Source of the DNA: Phenylobacterium aquaticum
GTDB taxonomy: Bacteria > Pseudomonadota > Alphaproteobacteria > Caulobacterales > Caulobacteraceae
Direction: 5' to 3'
NCBI RefSeq assembly: GCF_022695515.1
Contig: NZ_JALDPT010000014.1
Span: forward strand, 60,177-124,176
Length of the DNA stretch: 64,000 nt
The stretch's first letter is position 1; each line of letters opens with the position of its first letter. Shown here piece after piece: positions 27,024-36,771 of the stretch. The position numbers were made by a program, and so were the translations under genes. Under the pieces are notes generated by a model, which did not search any database, had not been told where the DNA came from, and saw only the letters and a list, made by a program, of their open reading frames with translations.

Positions 27024-28331
27024 ATGATCCGCCCGCTCGCCGCAGCCGCCTTCGCCGTCCTCGCCCTGGCCGCCGCCAGCCCGGCCGCCGCCGCCGGATT
27101 GAGCGCTCAGGAGCAGAAGCTGGTGGCCGCCGCAGGGGCGGAGGACGCCCGCGAACTCGCCCTGCTTGAGAAGCTGGTCAATGTGAACAGCGGCACCATG
27201 AACTTCGCCGGCGTCGAGCAGGTCGGCCAGATGATGCGCGCGGAGCTGGAACCTCTGGGCTTCACCGTGCGCTGGGCGCCCATGGCTGCGGCCGGCCGGG
27301 CGGGGCACATCATCGCCACACACAAGGGCACGGGCCGCGGCAAGCGCATGCTACTGATCGGCCACCTCGACACCGTGTTCGAGAAGGACAGCCCCTTCCA
27401 GACCTTCGTCCGCAGGGGCGACATCGTCGAAGGCCCGGGCGTCAACGATATGAAGGGCGGGCTGGTGATCATGGTCGGCGCCTTGCGGGCCATGCAATCG
27501 GTCGGGACCCTGAAGGGCGCCGACATCACCATCGTGCTGACCGGCGACGAGGAGCGCCAGGGCGCGCCGACCTCCATCGCCCGCAAGGATCTGATCGACG
27601 CCGCCGGCCAGAGCGACCTGGCGCTGGAGTTCGAAGGCCTGGCCCAGGAGGGCGGCAAGGACATGGGCTCGATCGCCCGGCGCTCCTCCAATACCTGGAC
27701 GGTGACGGTAAAGGCCAAGCCCGGCCATTCCTCGGGCGTGTTCAGCGACGCCTCGGGTTATGGCGCGATCTATGAACTCGCCCGGATTCTCGACCAGTTC
27801 CGCCGCGAGCTGCGCGAGCCGAACGCCACCTACAATGTCGGCCTGATCCTGGGCGGCGCCTCGGCCGACCTCAACGCCGCCGAGACCGGCGGGACGGCGA
27901 CGGGCAAGTCCAACATCATCGCCGCAACCGCCATGGCGCGGGGCGACCTGCGCACGCTCTCCAACGACCAGACCCAGCGGATGGTCGCCAAGATGAAGGC
28001 GATCGTCGCCCAGAGCCTGACCGGCGCCCATGCCGAGATGACCTTCACCGAGGGCTATCCCGCCATGGCGCCCACCGCCGGCTCGCGGGTGCTGCTGGGG
28101 AAGCTCAATGAGGTGAACCGCGACCTTGGCCTCGCGCCCATGGCGGAACTCGATCCCCTGAAGCGCGGCGCGGGCGACATCGCCTTCGTCGCCGACAAGA
28201 TCGACGGACTGATCGGCCTGGGCGCAGCGGGCGAGGGGGCGCATGCGCCGGGCGAGACCATGGCGATCGACAGCCTGGATCGCCAGACCAAGCGCGCCGC
28301 CCTGCTGATGACGCGGCTCTCGCGCCCCTAG
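27024..28331 (+). CDS. M20 family metallopeptidase (glutamate carboxypeptidase-like), exported
   Basis: A 435-aa zinc peptidase with an N-terminal signal peptide (IRPLAAAAFAVLALAAASPA, cleavage after AAA). The M20 di-zinc ligands are seen in LIGHLDTVFEKDSP (His, Asp), GVNDMKGGLVIMVGAL (Asp), LTGDEERQGAPTS (Glu-Glu) and GAAGEGAHAPGETMA (His). It resembles carboxypeptidase G2, which removes C-terminal Glu from folates, but related enzymes have other substrates. ATG 27006 is an in-frame alternative that adds six residues. It ends tail-to-tail with metC (4-base overlap). Confidence 0.9.
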   Translation: MIRPLAAAAFAVLALAAASPAAAAGLSAQEQKLVAAAGAEDARELALLEKLVNVNSGTMNFAGVEQVGQMMRAELEPLGFTVRWAPMAAAGRAGHIIATHKGTGRGKRMLLIGHLDTVFEKDSPFQTFVRRGDIVEGPGVNDMKGGLVIMVGALRAMQSVGTLKGADITIVLTGDEERQGAPTSIARKDLIDAAGQSDLALEFEGLAQEGGKDMGSIARRSSNTWTVTVKAKPGHSSGVFSDASGYGAIYELARILDQFRRELREPNATYNVGLILGGASADLNAAETGGTATGKSNIIAATAMARGDLRTLSNDQTQRMVAKMKAIVAQSLTGAHAEMTFTEGYPAMAPTAGSRVLLGKLNEVNRDLGLAPMAELDPLKRGAGDIAFVADKIDGLIGLGAAGEGAHAPGETMAIDSLDRQTKRAALLMTRLSRP

Positions 28332-29512
28332 GCCGCGGCGTCGAGCGCCGCGAAGCCCTTGGCGAGGTCGGCGGTCAGGTCGGCGGGATCCTCCAGCCCC
28401 ACATGCAGCCGCATGAGCGGGCCGGGATAGGTCCGCAGGAACTTGCGGGTCTTCAGCTGTTCGTCGCAGGAGATGGCCAGGCTCTCGAAGCCGCCCCAGG
28501 AGAAGCCGAGGCCGAAGATCTCCAGGGCGTCGAGGAAGGCTGCCACCGCCGCCTCGGAGGCCGGCTTGAGCAGGAAGCCGAACAGACCGCAGGCGCCGGT
28601 ATAGTCCCGGGCCCAGAGCTCATGATCTGGACAGCCGGGCAGGGCGGGGTGCAGCACCTGCAGCACCTGGGGCTGGTCGCGCAGCCAGGCTGCGACCTTC
28701 AGGCCGCTCTCGCCGTGGCGGGCCATGCGGACGGCCAGCGTCCGAAGGCCGCGCAGCATCTGATAGGCGTCCTCCGGCGCGACCGCCCAGCCGAGGTGCA
28801 GGACACCGTCCTCCAACGCTTTCACCAGGGCGGGATCGCGGGCGGCGGCTGAGCCCATGAACACGTCGGAATGGCCGCCGACATATTTGGTCAGGGCCTG
28901 GACGCTCAGATCGATCCCGTGGTCCAGAGGCTTGTAGATTAGCCCGGACCCCCAGGTGTTGTCGGCCATGGTTAGGATGCCGCGCGCGCGGGCCAGGCGG
29001 GCGATCGCCGCCATATCTTGCATCTCGAAGCTCAGCGAACCCGGGCTCTCCAGCAGGATCAGGCGGGTGGCGTCCGAGGCGCCGCCGACCAGCTCTTCCG
29101 GCGACAGGCGCGGGTCATAATAGCGGGTGCTCACCCCGAACCGCTTCAGCACATGATCGCAGAACCGGCGGGTCGGCTTGTAGGTGTTGTCCACGACCAG
29201 GATCTCGTCACCGGCCTTCAGGACCGCGAGCAAGGCCCCGCTGATCGCCGCGACCCCCGACGGATAGAGGCAGACCCCCTTGGCGTTCTCCAGCTCGCAC
29301 AGACCGGCCCGCAGGGCGTCGTGGGCGGCCAGCCCCTGGCGGCCATAGGTGATGAAGTGGTCGTCGTCATAGAGCGCAGCCGCATTGGGCAGCAGCACGG
29401 TGGAGCCCTTCTGGATCGGCGGGCTCACAGTCTTGACCAGGGGCTGGTCGCCGGCGCCGGCGTGGATCAGGCGGGTGTCTTCGGCCATGGGGAACTCGAT
29501 TGGACTGCTCAC
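28328..29512 (-). CDS. metC: Cystathionine beta-lyase
   Basis: Cleaves cystathionine to homocysteine for methionine synthesis. The 394-aa PLP enzyme (Cys/Met metabolism family) has DTRLIHAGAGDQPLVKTVSP, ITYGRQGLAAHDALRAGLCE, YPSGVAAISGALLA, DNTWGSGLIYKPLDHGIDLS and the cofactor Lys in VQALTKYVGGHSDVFMG. The SFEMQDM segment and the overall length match the MetC branch rather than gamma-lyases, though annotation within this superfamily is never certain from sequence. It sits between other sulfur-metabolism genes on the same strand (sseA, cysK). Confidence 0.9.
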   Translation of the reverse strand: MSSPIEFPMAEDTRLIHAGAGDQPLVKTVSPPIQKGSTVLLPNAAALYDDDHFITYGRQGLAAHDALRAGLCELENAKGVCLYPSGVAAISGALLAVLKAGDEILVVDNTYKPTRRFCDHVLKRFGVSTRYYDPRLSPEELVGGASDATRLILLESPGSLSFEMQDMAAIARLARARGILTMADNTWGSGLIYKPLDHGIDLSVQALTKYVGGHSDVFMGSAAARDPALVKALEDGVLHLGWAVAPEDAYQMLRGLRTLAVRMARHGESGLKVAAWLRDQPQVLQVLHPALPGCPDHELWARDYTGACGLFGFLLKPASEAAVAAFLDALEIFGLGFSWGGFESLAISCDEQLKTRKFLRTYPGPLMRLHVGLEDPADLTADLAKGFAALDAAA

Positions 29513-29552
29513 GGCACTTAGGGCCCAGGCCGCGACCGGATCAAGCCGCCCG

Positions 29553-30083
29553 TCAGAGCTTGCTGGCCATCGCGCAGCGGTCGGTCAGGCCGCGCCCCGC
29601 CTCGGACGCCAGGATGGCGGCAAGCCGGGCAGAGGGCGCCTCAAGGATCTCAAAGCCGAGCCCCCGATAGAACGGCGCGTTCCAGGCGATATTGCGAAAG
29701 GTGGTCAGCGTCGCCGCGGCGCAACCCCGCCTTCGCCCGATATCAAGGGCCTGGGCCATGAGCGTCCGCCCTAGTCCGCGCTTTTGCCAGTCGAGGGCGA
29801 CCGCCAACTCCCAGATGTGGAGGTCGTGATCGAGGACCTCGATCTGAACGAATCCGCGGACGGCGCCGTCGACCTCGCCCACCCAGACCCGTTCGGCCGC
29901 CACCAGGGCGGGATAGGCCTCCGCGGGCGTCACCTGATCGTCAGCGATCCAGTCCTGCTCGCCGCCTCGGAAGGCTTGGCCGGCCGACCGCTCGATATCC
30001 GGAAGAACCGGGATATCCCCCGGCGTCGCGAGCCGCAGGTTCAGAGGTCGGTCTCCACCGGCGTGTCGGACCGGCCGCCCCAT
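29553..30083 (-). CDS. GNAT family N-acetyltransferase
   Basis: A ~176-aa GNAT. Motif A is WELAVALDWQKRGLGRTLMA (Q-K-R-G-L-G) and motif B is RNIAWNAPFYRGLGFEIL. Conserved sequence starts at LNLRLATPGDIPVL, but the only standard in-frame start is ATG 30081-30083, which makes the gene overlap the end of sseA by 43 bases; a CTG start at the conserved region is possible. It resembles small bacterial acetyltransferases of unknown substrate. It follows sseA and cysK on the same strand, so all three may share a transcript. Confidence 0.8.
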   Translation of the reverse strand: MGRPVRHAGGDRPLNLRLATPGDIPVLPDIERSAGQAFRGGEQDWIADDQVTPAEAYPALVAAERVWVGEVDGAVRGFVQIEVLDHDLHIWELAVALDWQKRGLGRTLMAQALDIGRRRGCAAATLTTFRNIAWNAPFYRGLGFEILEAPSARLAAILASEAGRGLTDRCAMASKL

Positions 30084-30883
30084 TCGCTCCAGGACCCATC
30101 ATAGACAGGGGTCTTGTCCAGGCCGAGCCTGGCAAGGCCCAGCGCCAGGACAGAGGCCGTGACCCCCGACCCGCAGGTGGTCACGATCGGCTTGCCGAGA
30201 TCCACGTCGCAAACCTCGAAAATCGCTTGCAGTTCGGCGGCTGACCTCATCCGACCCTGGCTGTTGATCAGGCTGTCGAAGGGCACGTTCAGGGCCCCCG
30301 GCATATGGCCGGACCGCAGGCCTGGGCGTGGCTCCGGCGCCTCGCCGCGGAACCGCGGGCCGCCGCGGGCGTCGACCAGCTGGGCGGCGCGGGAGGAGAT
30401 CAGCCCCTTCACGGCCTCGACGTCGCGCACCAGCTCCGGTCGGAACTTCGGCGTCACGGTCGTCGGCGCCGGCGTGACCTCGCCCGCCTCGGTCGGACGA
30501 CCCTCGGCCAGCCAGGCTTTCAGACCGCCGTCCAGGACCCGCACATTGTCGAACCCCATGACCCGCAGGGTCCACCAGACCCGCGCGGCGGCGCGCACGC
30601 CCCAGCTGTCATAGATGACGATCGTCCCCTCGCGCGACAGGCCGAGCTTGCCCGCGGCCTCCGCGAAGGCCTCCGGGGTGGGCAGCATATGGGGCAGATC
30701 GGTCGAATGGTCGGAGATGGCGTCGATGTCGAAGAACACCGCGCCCTTGATGTGCCGCTGCAGATACTCCGCATGACCGCTGCGGCCCTCGGCCGGCAGG
30801 AACCAGCTGGCGTCCAGCAGGCGCAGATCCTTGTCGCCAAGGTGCTCGGCCAGCCAGGCCGTAGAGACGAGGGGATCGGTCAT
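30041..30883 (-). CDS. sseA: 3-mercaptopyruvate sulfurtransferase (rhodanese-like)
   Basis: A 280-aa protein with two rhodanese domains. The second carries the active-site loop TTCGSGVTASVLALGLARL, the CGSGVTA form typical of mercaptopyruvate sulfurtransferase, with KPIVTTCGSG as lead. Also visible are LDASWFLPAEGR, GAVFFDIDAISDHSTDLPHM and VLDGGLKAWLAEGRP of the inactive first domain. It moves sulfur from 3-mercaptopyruvate to acceptors. The ATG overlaps the cysK stop by one base (TGATG), so it is coupled to cysK. Confidence 0.93.
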   Translation of the reverse strand: MTDPLVSTAWLAEHLGDKDLRLLDASWFLPAEGRSGHAEYLQRHIKGAVFFDIDAISDHSTDLPHMLPTPEAFAEAAGKLGLSREGTIVIYDSWGVRAAARVWWTLRVMGFDNVRVLDGGLKAWLAEGRPTEAGEVTPAPTTVTPKFRPELVRDVEAVKGLISSRAAQLVDARGGPRFRGEAPEPRPGLRSGHMPGALNVPFDSLINSQGRMRSAAELQAIFEVCDVDLGKPIVTTCGSGVTASVLALGLARLGLDKTPVYDGSWSEWGGRSDTPVETDL

Positions 30884-31884
30884 CAGCTCAACCAGGGTGG
30901 GGTCGGAAGGCCGCGCTCGGCCAGGAAGGCGGGATTGAAGATCTTGCTCTGGTAGCGCGAGCCCTGATCGCAAAGGATGGTCACGAGGGTGTGGCCGGGC
31001 CCTAGGTCCTTCGCCATGCGGATCGCGCCGGCGACATTGACGCCCGTCGAGCCGCCCATCACCAGACCCTCGTGCTCGACGAGGTCATAGATGGCCAGCA
31101 GCATTTCCTCGTCACCGATCCGGTAGGGATCATCAACGACCAGACCTTCGAGATTTGCGGTGATCCGGCCCTGGCCGATGCCCTCGCTGATCGAGGTCCC
31201 CTCGGACTTCAGCGCGCCGTCCTTGTACCAGCTGTAGAGCGCCGCCCCATGCGGGTCAGCTAGGCCGATGCGAACCTTGGGGTTCCGGGCCCTCAGGGCC
31301 TCGGCGACCCCGGCCAGGGTCCCGCCCGACCCGACGGCGCAGATGAAGCCGTCGACCTTGCCGCCGGTCTGAGCCCAGATCTCGGGGCCCGTGGTCTCGA
31401 CGTGGGCCTGGCGGTTGGCGACATTGTCGAACTGGTTGGCCCAGACTGCGCCGGCCGGCTCCTTGGCCGCGAGCTCCTCGGCCAGACGGCCGGAATAGCG
31501 GACATAGTTGTCGGGGTTGGAGTAGGGGACGGCATCCACCTCGACCAGCTCGGCGCCGAGCAGCCGGATCGCGTCCTTCTTTTCCTGGCTCTGGGTCCGC
31601 GGAATGACGATCGTGGTCTTGTAGCCCGAGGCCGCGCCGACCATGGCCAGGCCGATGCCGGTATTGCCGGCCGTGCCCTCGACGATCCGGCCGCCGGGCC
31701 TTAACAGGCCGCGCCGTTCCGCGTCGCGGACAATGAACAGGGCCGCCCGGTCCTTGACCGACGCGCCGGGGTTCATGAATTCCGCCTTGCCCAGGATCTC
31801 GCATCCGGTCGCCTCGCTGGCGCGGCGCAGGCGGATGAGCGGCGTGTTTCCGATGGCGTCCAGGACGCTGGGTGCGACTGTCAT
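30883..31884 (-). CDS. cysK: Cysteine synthase A
   Basis: O-acetylserine sulfhydrylase, a PLP enzyme of the beta family, 333 aa. It has the GNTPLIRLRRAS opening, the PLP Lys in MNPGASVKDRAALFI, EGTAGNTGIGLAMVGAASGY and VGSGGTLAGVAEAL. It catalyses cysteine formation from O-acetylserine and sulfide. It is 59 bases from the frameshifted cfa gene upstream on the same strand, and coupled to sseA downstream. The similar cystathionine beta-synthase-like group cannot be fully excluded, but length and motifs favour CysK. Confidence 0.92.
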   Translation of the reverse strand: MTVAPSVLDAIGNTPLIRLRRASEATGCEILGKAEFMNPGASVKDRAALFIVRDAERRGLLRPGGRIVEGTAGNTGIGLAMVGAASGYKTTIVIPRTQSQEKKDAIRLLGAELVEVDAVPYSNPDNYVRYSGRLAEELAAKEPAGAVWANQFDNVANRQAHVETTGPEIWAQTGGKVDGFICAVGSGGTLAGVAEALRARNPKVRIGLADPHGAALYSWYKDGALKSEGTSISEGIGQGRITANLEGLVVDDPYRIGDEEMLLAIYDLVEHEGLVMGGSTGVNVAGAIRMAKDLGPGHTLVTILCDQGSRYQSKIFNPAFLAERGLPTPPWLS

Positions 31885-31943
31885 GCCCCGCTACTTAAGG
31901 GGCGCGAGCGCGTCGGGCCAGGGGCGCCGCTCACGCTTTCACA

Positions 31944-33196
31944 TCAGGCCTTCACCAACCCCAGCTGCACGACATCGGTCCGGCCGGTGCGGAAGCCCGC
32001 GTCGCAATAGCTGAGATAGAACCGCCACAGCCGGCGGAACCGCTCGTCGAAGCCCAGATGGCGGATCTCCTCCCAGGCGCCGTCAAAGGCGCGCCGCCAG
32101 GCCGCGAGGGTGTCAGCGTAGTTCTGGCCGAAGCGGCCGATGCCGGTCCAGACCAGGCCGGCCCGCTCGGTCTCGGCCTTGAGCCGGGCCTCGGAGGGCA
32201 GCATGCCGCCCGGGAAGATGTATTTCTGGATGAAGTCGGCGCGCGCCGATAGCCCTCGAAGATCTGGTCCTGGATGGTGATGATCTGTAGGCCGGCCCGG
32301 CCGCCGGGATTGAGCACCTCGCGCACCTTGCCGAAATAGGCGGGCCAGTAGCGCTCGCCCACCGCCTCGAACATCTCGATGGAGGCGACCCGGTCAAAGC
32401 GTCCGGCGACGTCGCGATAATCGATCAGCTGGATGTCGACCTTCTCGTTCAGGCCCTGGTCGAACATCCGCTTGGCGGCGAAATCGTACTGTTCCTGGGA
32501 GATGGTGATGCCCGTGACCTTGGCGCCGATCTCGCCCGCCGCGAACTCGGCGAAGCCGCCCCAGCCGCAGCCGATCTCCAGCACATGGTGGTCAGGCGAG
32601 AGCTCCATCTGTTCGGCCAGCGTCTTGTACTTGTTGCGCTGGGCCTCGTTGAGGGGCTGGTCCGGTCGCTCGAAGCGGGCGGCCGAATAGGTCATGCTCG
32701 GGTCCAGCCAGCGCGAATAGAACGCGTTGCCCAGGTCGTAATGGGCATGGATGTTCCGGCGCGAGCCCTCGCGGCTGTTGGCGTTGAAGGCGTGAGAGAC
32801 CAGGTTGAACAGGCCCACCAGAGGATTGCCCTCGGTCACCCGCTTGAGCTGCTCGAAGTTCAGACTGAAGACGCTCAGCACCGCGGTCAGGTCCGGGGTG
32901 TCCCATTCCCCGGCCATGTAGCCCTCGGCGAAACCGATGTCGCCGGCCGCCAGGGCGCGGCGGATGAACCGGTAGTCCTTGATCTGGATAATGGCCTGGG
33001 GGCCGGGCGCATCGCCCTTCAGACGCAGGCGGCCGCCGGCCGGGGTGATGAAGGTCAGGTCGCCGGCTCGCCAGTTGCGCGCCATGGTCTTGAAGGCCGC
33101 GCGGAAGATCATCGGCGCGCCGGCGAGGTCCGAAGCCTTGTGCGGGTCGGGGAAATCTGCGGCGCGGGCCGGCAGCGTGTCATCGGGCGAAGTCAT
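31944..33196 (-). pseudogene. cfa: Cyclopropane-fatty-acid-phospholipid synthase, broken by one missing base
   Basis: The frame starts at ATG 33196 and is intact to about 32248, then continues in the next frame to a stop at 31944. Restoring one base in the CG run at 32240-32248 yields ~417 residues reading ...IFEGYRARADFIQKYIFPGG MLPSEARL.... Motifs are the SAM site VLEIGCGWGGFAEFAA, DYRDVAGRFDRVASIEMFEAVG, QIITIQDQIF and, after the shift, YADTLAAWRRAF and FYLSYCDAGFRTG. The enzyme adds a methylene bridge to unsaturated phospholipid acyl chains. GAGGG precedes the ATG by eight bases; a GTG two codons earlier also exists. Both halves being intact favours a sequence error. Confidence 0.88.
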
Positions 33197-33379
33197 GATC
33201 ACAACCCTCGATTACTCAAACAACCTACACTCAAACGTGCGAGGAGGCGACTCGCTTCGAACCGCCCCATGGTTACGCATGAGCCTGCCGGTAGGATGCG
33301 TTCGTCGTGGATTTGGACTTGTGGCGGCGACCGGCCCACGCCACTTAGGCGGCGCCCCGACACCTGAGGATCACCCCCT

Positions 33380-34225
33380 ATGGCCGTGCTGACGCTCAAC
33401 AAATGGAACCTGTCGATCGGCGACGGTCATCCGCTCGTCGTCATCGCCGGCCTGAACGTCCTGGAAGACCTCGATCTGGCCCGCGAGACCGCCCGCCATC
33501 TGAAGGCGATCACCAGCGAGCTGGGCCTGCCCTATGTGTTCAAGGCCAGCTTCGACAAGGCCAACCGCTCCTCGATCCATAGCTACCGTGGGCCGGGCCT
33601 GGAGAAGGGCCTTGAGATCCTCCGGACCATCAAGGCCGAATTCAATGTGCCGATCGCCACCGACCTGCACGAGATCGACCAGGCCGAGCCGGTCGCCGCC
33701 GTCGCCGACATCGTCCAGATCCCGGCCTTCCTCTGCCGCCAGACCGACCTGGTCACCGCCTCGGCGCTCGCCACCCAGAAGGCCGGCGGCCTGCTGCATG
33801 TGAAGAAGGGCCAGTTCCTGGCCCCCTGGGACTGCCGCAACATCCTCGACAAGATCTACGAGGCGGTCGGCGAGCACATGACGATCCTGTGCGAGCGCGG
33901 CGTGTCCTTCGGCTACAACAACCTGATCGTGGACATGCTGGGCATCGAGGAGATGAAGAATCTCGGCGCGCCGGTGACCATCGACGCGACCCACGCCACC
34001 CAGCTGCCCGGCGCGAACCCCAAGTCCAACGGCGCCTCGACCGGCGGCCGGCGCAGCGGGGTTCCGATCCTGGCCAAGGCCGCCGTGGCCGCTGGCGCGG
34101 ACGGGGTCTTCCTGGAATTCCATCCGGAGCCGGAGAAGGCGCTCTGCGATGGGCCGAGCTGCCTGCCGCTCGACAGCGCCGAAGGCCTGCTGCGGACCCT
34201 CAAGGCGATCCATGCGGCGCGCTGA
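33380..34225 (+). CDS. kdsA: 3-deoxy-8-phosphooctulonate (Kdo-8-P) synthase
   Basis: Condenses arabinose-5-phosphate with PEP to form Kdo-8-P for LPS. The 281-aa class I DAHP-synthase-like protein has VVIAGLNVLEDLDLARETA, VFKASFDKANRSSIHSYRGP, VPIATDLHEIDQA and a DATHATQLPGA motif followed by GRRSGVPILAKAAVAAGAD. It is divergent from cfa and starts the kdsA-hldE-hldD LPS stretch. Confidence 0.96.
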   Translation: MAVLTLNKWNLSIGDGHPLVVIAGLNVLEDLDLARETARHLKAITSELGLPYVFKASFDKANRSSIHSYRGPGLEKGLEILRTIKAEFNVPIATDLHEIDQAEPVAAVADIVQIPAFLCRQTDLVTASALATQKAGGLLHVKKGQFLAPWDCRNILDKIYEAVGEHMTILCERGVSFGYNNLIVDMLGIEEMKNLGAPVTIDATHATQLPGANPKSNGASTGGRRSGVPILAKAAVAAGADGVFLEFHPEPEKALCDGPSCLPLDSAEGLLRTLKAIHAAR

Positions 34226-34269
34226 CCCGCGCTTGACGCGGACCCCGCGCGCGATCAGAGCCTGAAACC

Positions 34270-35730
34270 ATGGATCTTTCGACCCTTCAGCCCGTGCTCG
34301 CCGCCGTCGGTGGCTCCCGCGTCGTCTGCGTCGGCGACGTGATGATCGACCGGTTTGTGTATGGGGACGTGACGCGGGTGTCGCCGGAGGCGCCGATCCC
34401 GGTGCTGGCCCGGACCCGCGAGCTGGTCATGCTGGGCGGGGCGGGGAATGTGGCGCGCAATGTCGCCGCGCTTGGCGGGGAGGTCTCGCTGATCGGCCTG
34501 GTCGGGGGCGATCCCGAGGGCCATGAGGCCCTGCGCCTTGTCGGCGCCGACGTGGGCGTGGAGGGCTTCCTGATCCGCGATTCGTCGCGGCCCACCACGC
34601 TGAAGACCCGCTTCGTCTCGGGCGGCCAGCAGCTGCTGCGCGTCGATCTCGAGGAAAGCCGTCCCGCTGAGGGCGAGGTGGATGAGCGCCTGGCGCGCAC
34701 GGTGCGCGACGTGGCCAAGGGGGCCGGCGTCATCCTGATCTCCGACTACGGCAAGGGCGTCGTCACCGACGCGGTGATCGCCGCGGCGCGCGACGCCGGC
34801 ATTCCGGTGATCGTCGATTCCAAGGCCCGCAGCTTCCGCCGCTATGGCGCGGTCGACATCATCAAGCCCAATGCGGCGGAGCTGGCCTACGCCACCGGCA
34901 TGCCGACCCAGACGAGTGACGAGGTGGCCGCCGCCGTCGACCACGCCCTGTCGCTCTGCGAGGCCAAGGCCATCCTGGTCACCCGGGCGTCCAAGGGCAT
35001 TTCGCTGGGCGTGCGCGGCGAGCCGGTCCGCCATTTCGCCACCGCGCCCCGCGAGGTCTTCGACGCCTCGGGCGCCGGGGACACCACCATCGCGGCGCTG
35101 GGCCTGGCGCTGGCCGCCGGCGCCGCGATCGAAGACACCATCGCCTTCGCCATGCTGGCCTCCGGCGTCGCCGTGACCAAGGCCGGCACGGCGGTCGTGA
35201 CGCCCGAGGAGATGATGGAAGCCTCCATCTCCGCCCACCTGGCGCCGGCCGAGGCCAAGATCGTCACGCCCCAGCGCATGGCCGACGAGGTCGCCCGCTG
35301 GCGGGCCAAGGGCCTGAGGGTCGGCTTCACCAACGGCTGCTTCGACATCCTGCATCGCGGCCACGTGGCCTATCTCAACCAGGCGCGGAACTGGTGCGAC
35401 CGGCTGATCGTCGGCCTCAACTCCGACCGCTCGGTCAAGGCGCTGAAGGGGGAGGGCCGACCGGTCAATGACCTGGAGAGCCGGGCCCTGGTGCTGGCCG
35501 GCCTGGCCTGCGTGGATCTCGTGGCGCCCTTCGACGAGGACACCCCGATGGATCTGATCCGGACGGCGCGGCCCGACGTGCTGATCAAGGGCGCGGACTA
35601 TTCGGAAGACCAGGTGGTCGGGGCCAAGGAGGTCCGCAGCTGGGGCGGGGAGGTTCGCCTGGCTGAGATCGTCGACGGCTATTCGACCACGGCGGCCATC
35701 GCCCGGATGACGGCAAAGGACAGCCAATGA
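34270..35730 (+). CDS. hldE: Bifunctional heptose kinase/adenylyltransferase HldE (RfaE)
   Basis: A 486-aa fusion that makes ADP-D-glycero-beta-D-manno-heptose for LPS core. The N-terminal ribokinase-type domain (about 1-320) has GDVMIDRFVYGDVTRVSPEA, LGGAGNVARNVAALG and the DASGAGDTTIAALGLALA catalytic loop; the C-terminal nucleotidyltransferase domain (about 345-486) has FTNGCFDILHRGHVAYL (HxGH) and YSTTAAIARM at the end. Its stop overlaps the hldD start (ATGA). Confidence 0.96.
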   Translation: MDLSTLQPVLAAVGGSRVVCVGDVMIDRFVYGDVTRVSPEAPIPVLARTRELVMLGGAGNVARNVAALGGEVSLIGLVGGDPEGHEALRLVGADVGVEGFLIRDSSRPTTLKTRFVSGGQQLLRVDLEESRPAEGEVDERLARTVRDVAKGAGVILISDYGKGVVTDAVIAAARDAGIPVIVDSKARSFRRYGAVDIIKPNAAELAYATGMPTQTSDEVAAAVDHALSLCEAKAILVTRASKGISLGVRGEPVRHFATAPREVFDASGAGDTTIAALGLALAAGAAIEDTIAFAMLASGVAVTKAGTAVVTPEEMMEASISAHLAPAEAKIVTPQRMADEVARWRAKGLRVGFTNGCFDILHRGHVAYLNQARNWCDRLIVGLNSDRSVKALKGEGRPVNDLESRALVLAGLACVDLVAPFDEDTPMDLIRTARPDVLIKGADYSEDQVVGAKEVRSWGGEVRLAEIVDGYSTTAAIARMTAKDSQ

Positions 35731-36728
35731 CCCGACGCATCATCTTCGTCACCGGCGGGGCCGGCTTCATCGGCTCCAATATCGTCGCCAAGCTGGCCGA
35801 GGACCCCAGCCTCGACGTGGTGGTCTGCGACTGGCTGTTCGAGGCCGATCTCGGCAAGTGGCGCAACATCGCCAAGCATCCGATCGGCGACTTCGTCGCG
35901 CCCGAGGCCATGTTCGACTGGCTGGAGAAGCGCTGGCGCGACATCGAGTGCGTCGTCCACATGGGCGCGGTCTCCTCGACGACCGAACCGGACGCCGACA
36001 AGATCATCCACGCCAACTTCACCTTGAGCCGCGACCTGTTCCGCTGGTGCGCCGATCATCAGCGCCGGCTGATCTACGCCTCCTCGGCGGCCACCTATGG
36101 CGACGGCGCCCTGGGCTTCGAGGACAAGGACGACCTGACCTCCCTCGGGGCTCTGCGGCCACTGAACACCTATGGCTGGTCCAAGGCCCTGTTCGACCTG
36201 TTCGCCGCCCGCCAGGCGGCCCGCGACTACGCCCCGCCGCAATGGGTCGGTCTGAAGTTCTTCAACGTCTATGGACCCAACGAGGAGCACAAGGACTCCA
36301 TGAAGTCCGTGGCCTCGCAGATCTGGCCCAAGGTGCGGGACGGTCACGAGATCCAGCTCTTCAAGTCCCACCGCGAGGGCTATGAGGACGGCGGCCAGCT
36401 GCGCGACTTCGTCTACGTCCGCGACGTGGCCGACATCGTCGCCTGGCTGGTCAACTCGCCCCAGGTGAGCGGGGTCTACAACCTCGGCTCAGGCAAGGCG
36501 CGCAGCTTCGCCGATATGGCTGAGGCGGTGTTCAAGGCGGCCGGCAAGCCCGCCCGCATCGACTACATCCCCATGCCGCCGGCCATCCGCGACAAGTACC
36601 AGTACTTTACCGAGGCCCGGATGGGCCGGCTGCAGGCCGCGGGCTACAATCAGCCCATGACCGCGCTGGAGGACGGCATCACCGACTATGTCCAGCGCTA
36701 CCTCTCCCAGCCAGATCCCTATCGCTAG
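35727..36728 (+). CDS. hldD: ADP-L-glycero-D-manno-heptose-6-epimerase
   Basis: An extended SDR epimerase of 333 aa that converts the D,D- to L,D-heptose nucleotide. It shows the Rossmann FVTGGAGFIGSNIVAKLAED, MGAVSSTTEPDADKI, catalytic NTYGWSKALFDLF (Tyr, Lys) and FFNVYGPNEEHKDSMKSVAS. Directly coupled to hldE by a 4-base overlap, so the two steps of the heptose pathway are co-expressed. Confidence 0.96.
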   Translation: MTRRIIFVTGGAGFIGSNIVAKLAEDPSLDVVVCDWLFEADLGKWRNIAKHPIGDFVAPEAMFDWLEKRWRDIECVVHMGAVSSTTEPDADKIIHANFTLSRDLFRWCADHQRRLIYASSAATYGDGALGFEDKDDLTSLGALRPLNTYGWSKALFDLFAARQAARDYAPPQWVGLKFFNVYGPNEEHKDSMKSVASQIWPKVRDGHEIQLFKSHREGYEDGGQLRDFVYVRDVADIVAWLVNSPQVSGVYNLGSGKARSFADMAEAVFKAAGKPARIDYIPMPPAIRDKYQYFTEARMGRLQAAGYNQPMTALEDGITDYVQRYLSQPDPYR

Positions 36729-36771
36729 GCGGACCCTGGCGGCGCGCAGCGGGCTGATATAGGCAAGGGAC

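Noticed and set aside
28328..33379. SAM or other riboswitch before metC/cysK genes
   Set aside because: Gaps in this sulfur region are too short (under ~180 bases) and no conserved aptamer pattern was recognised.
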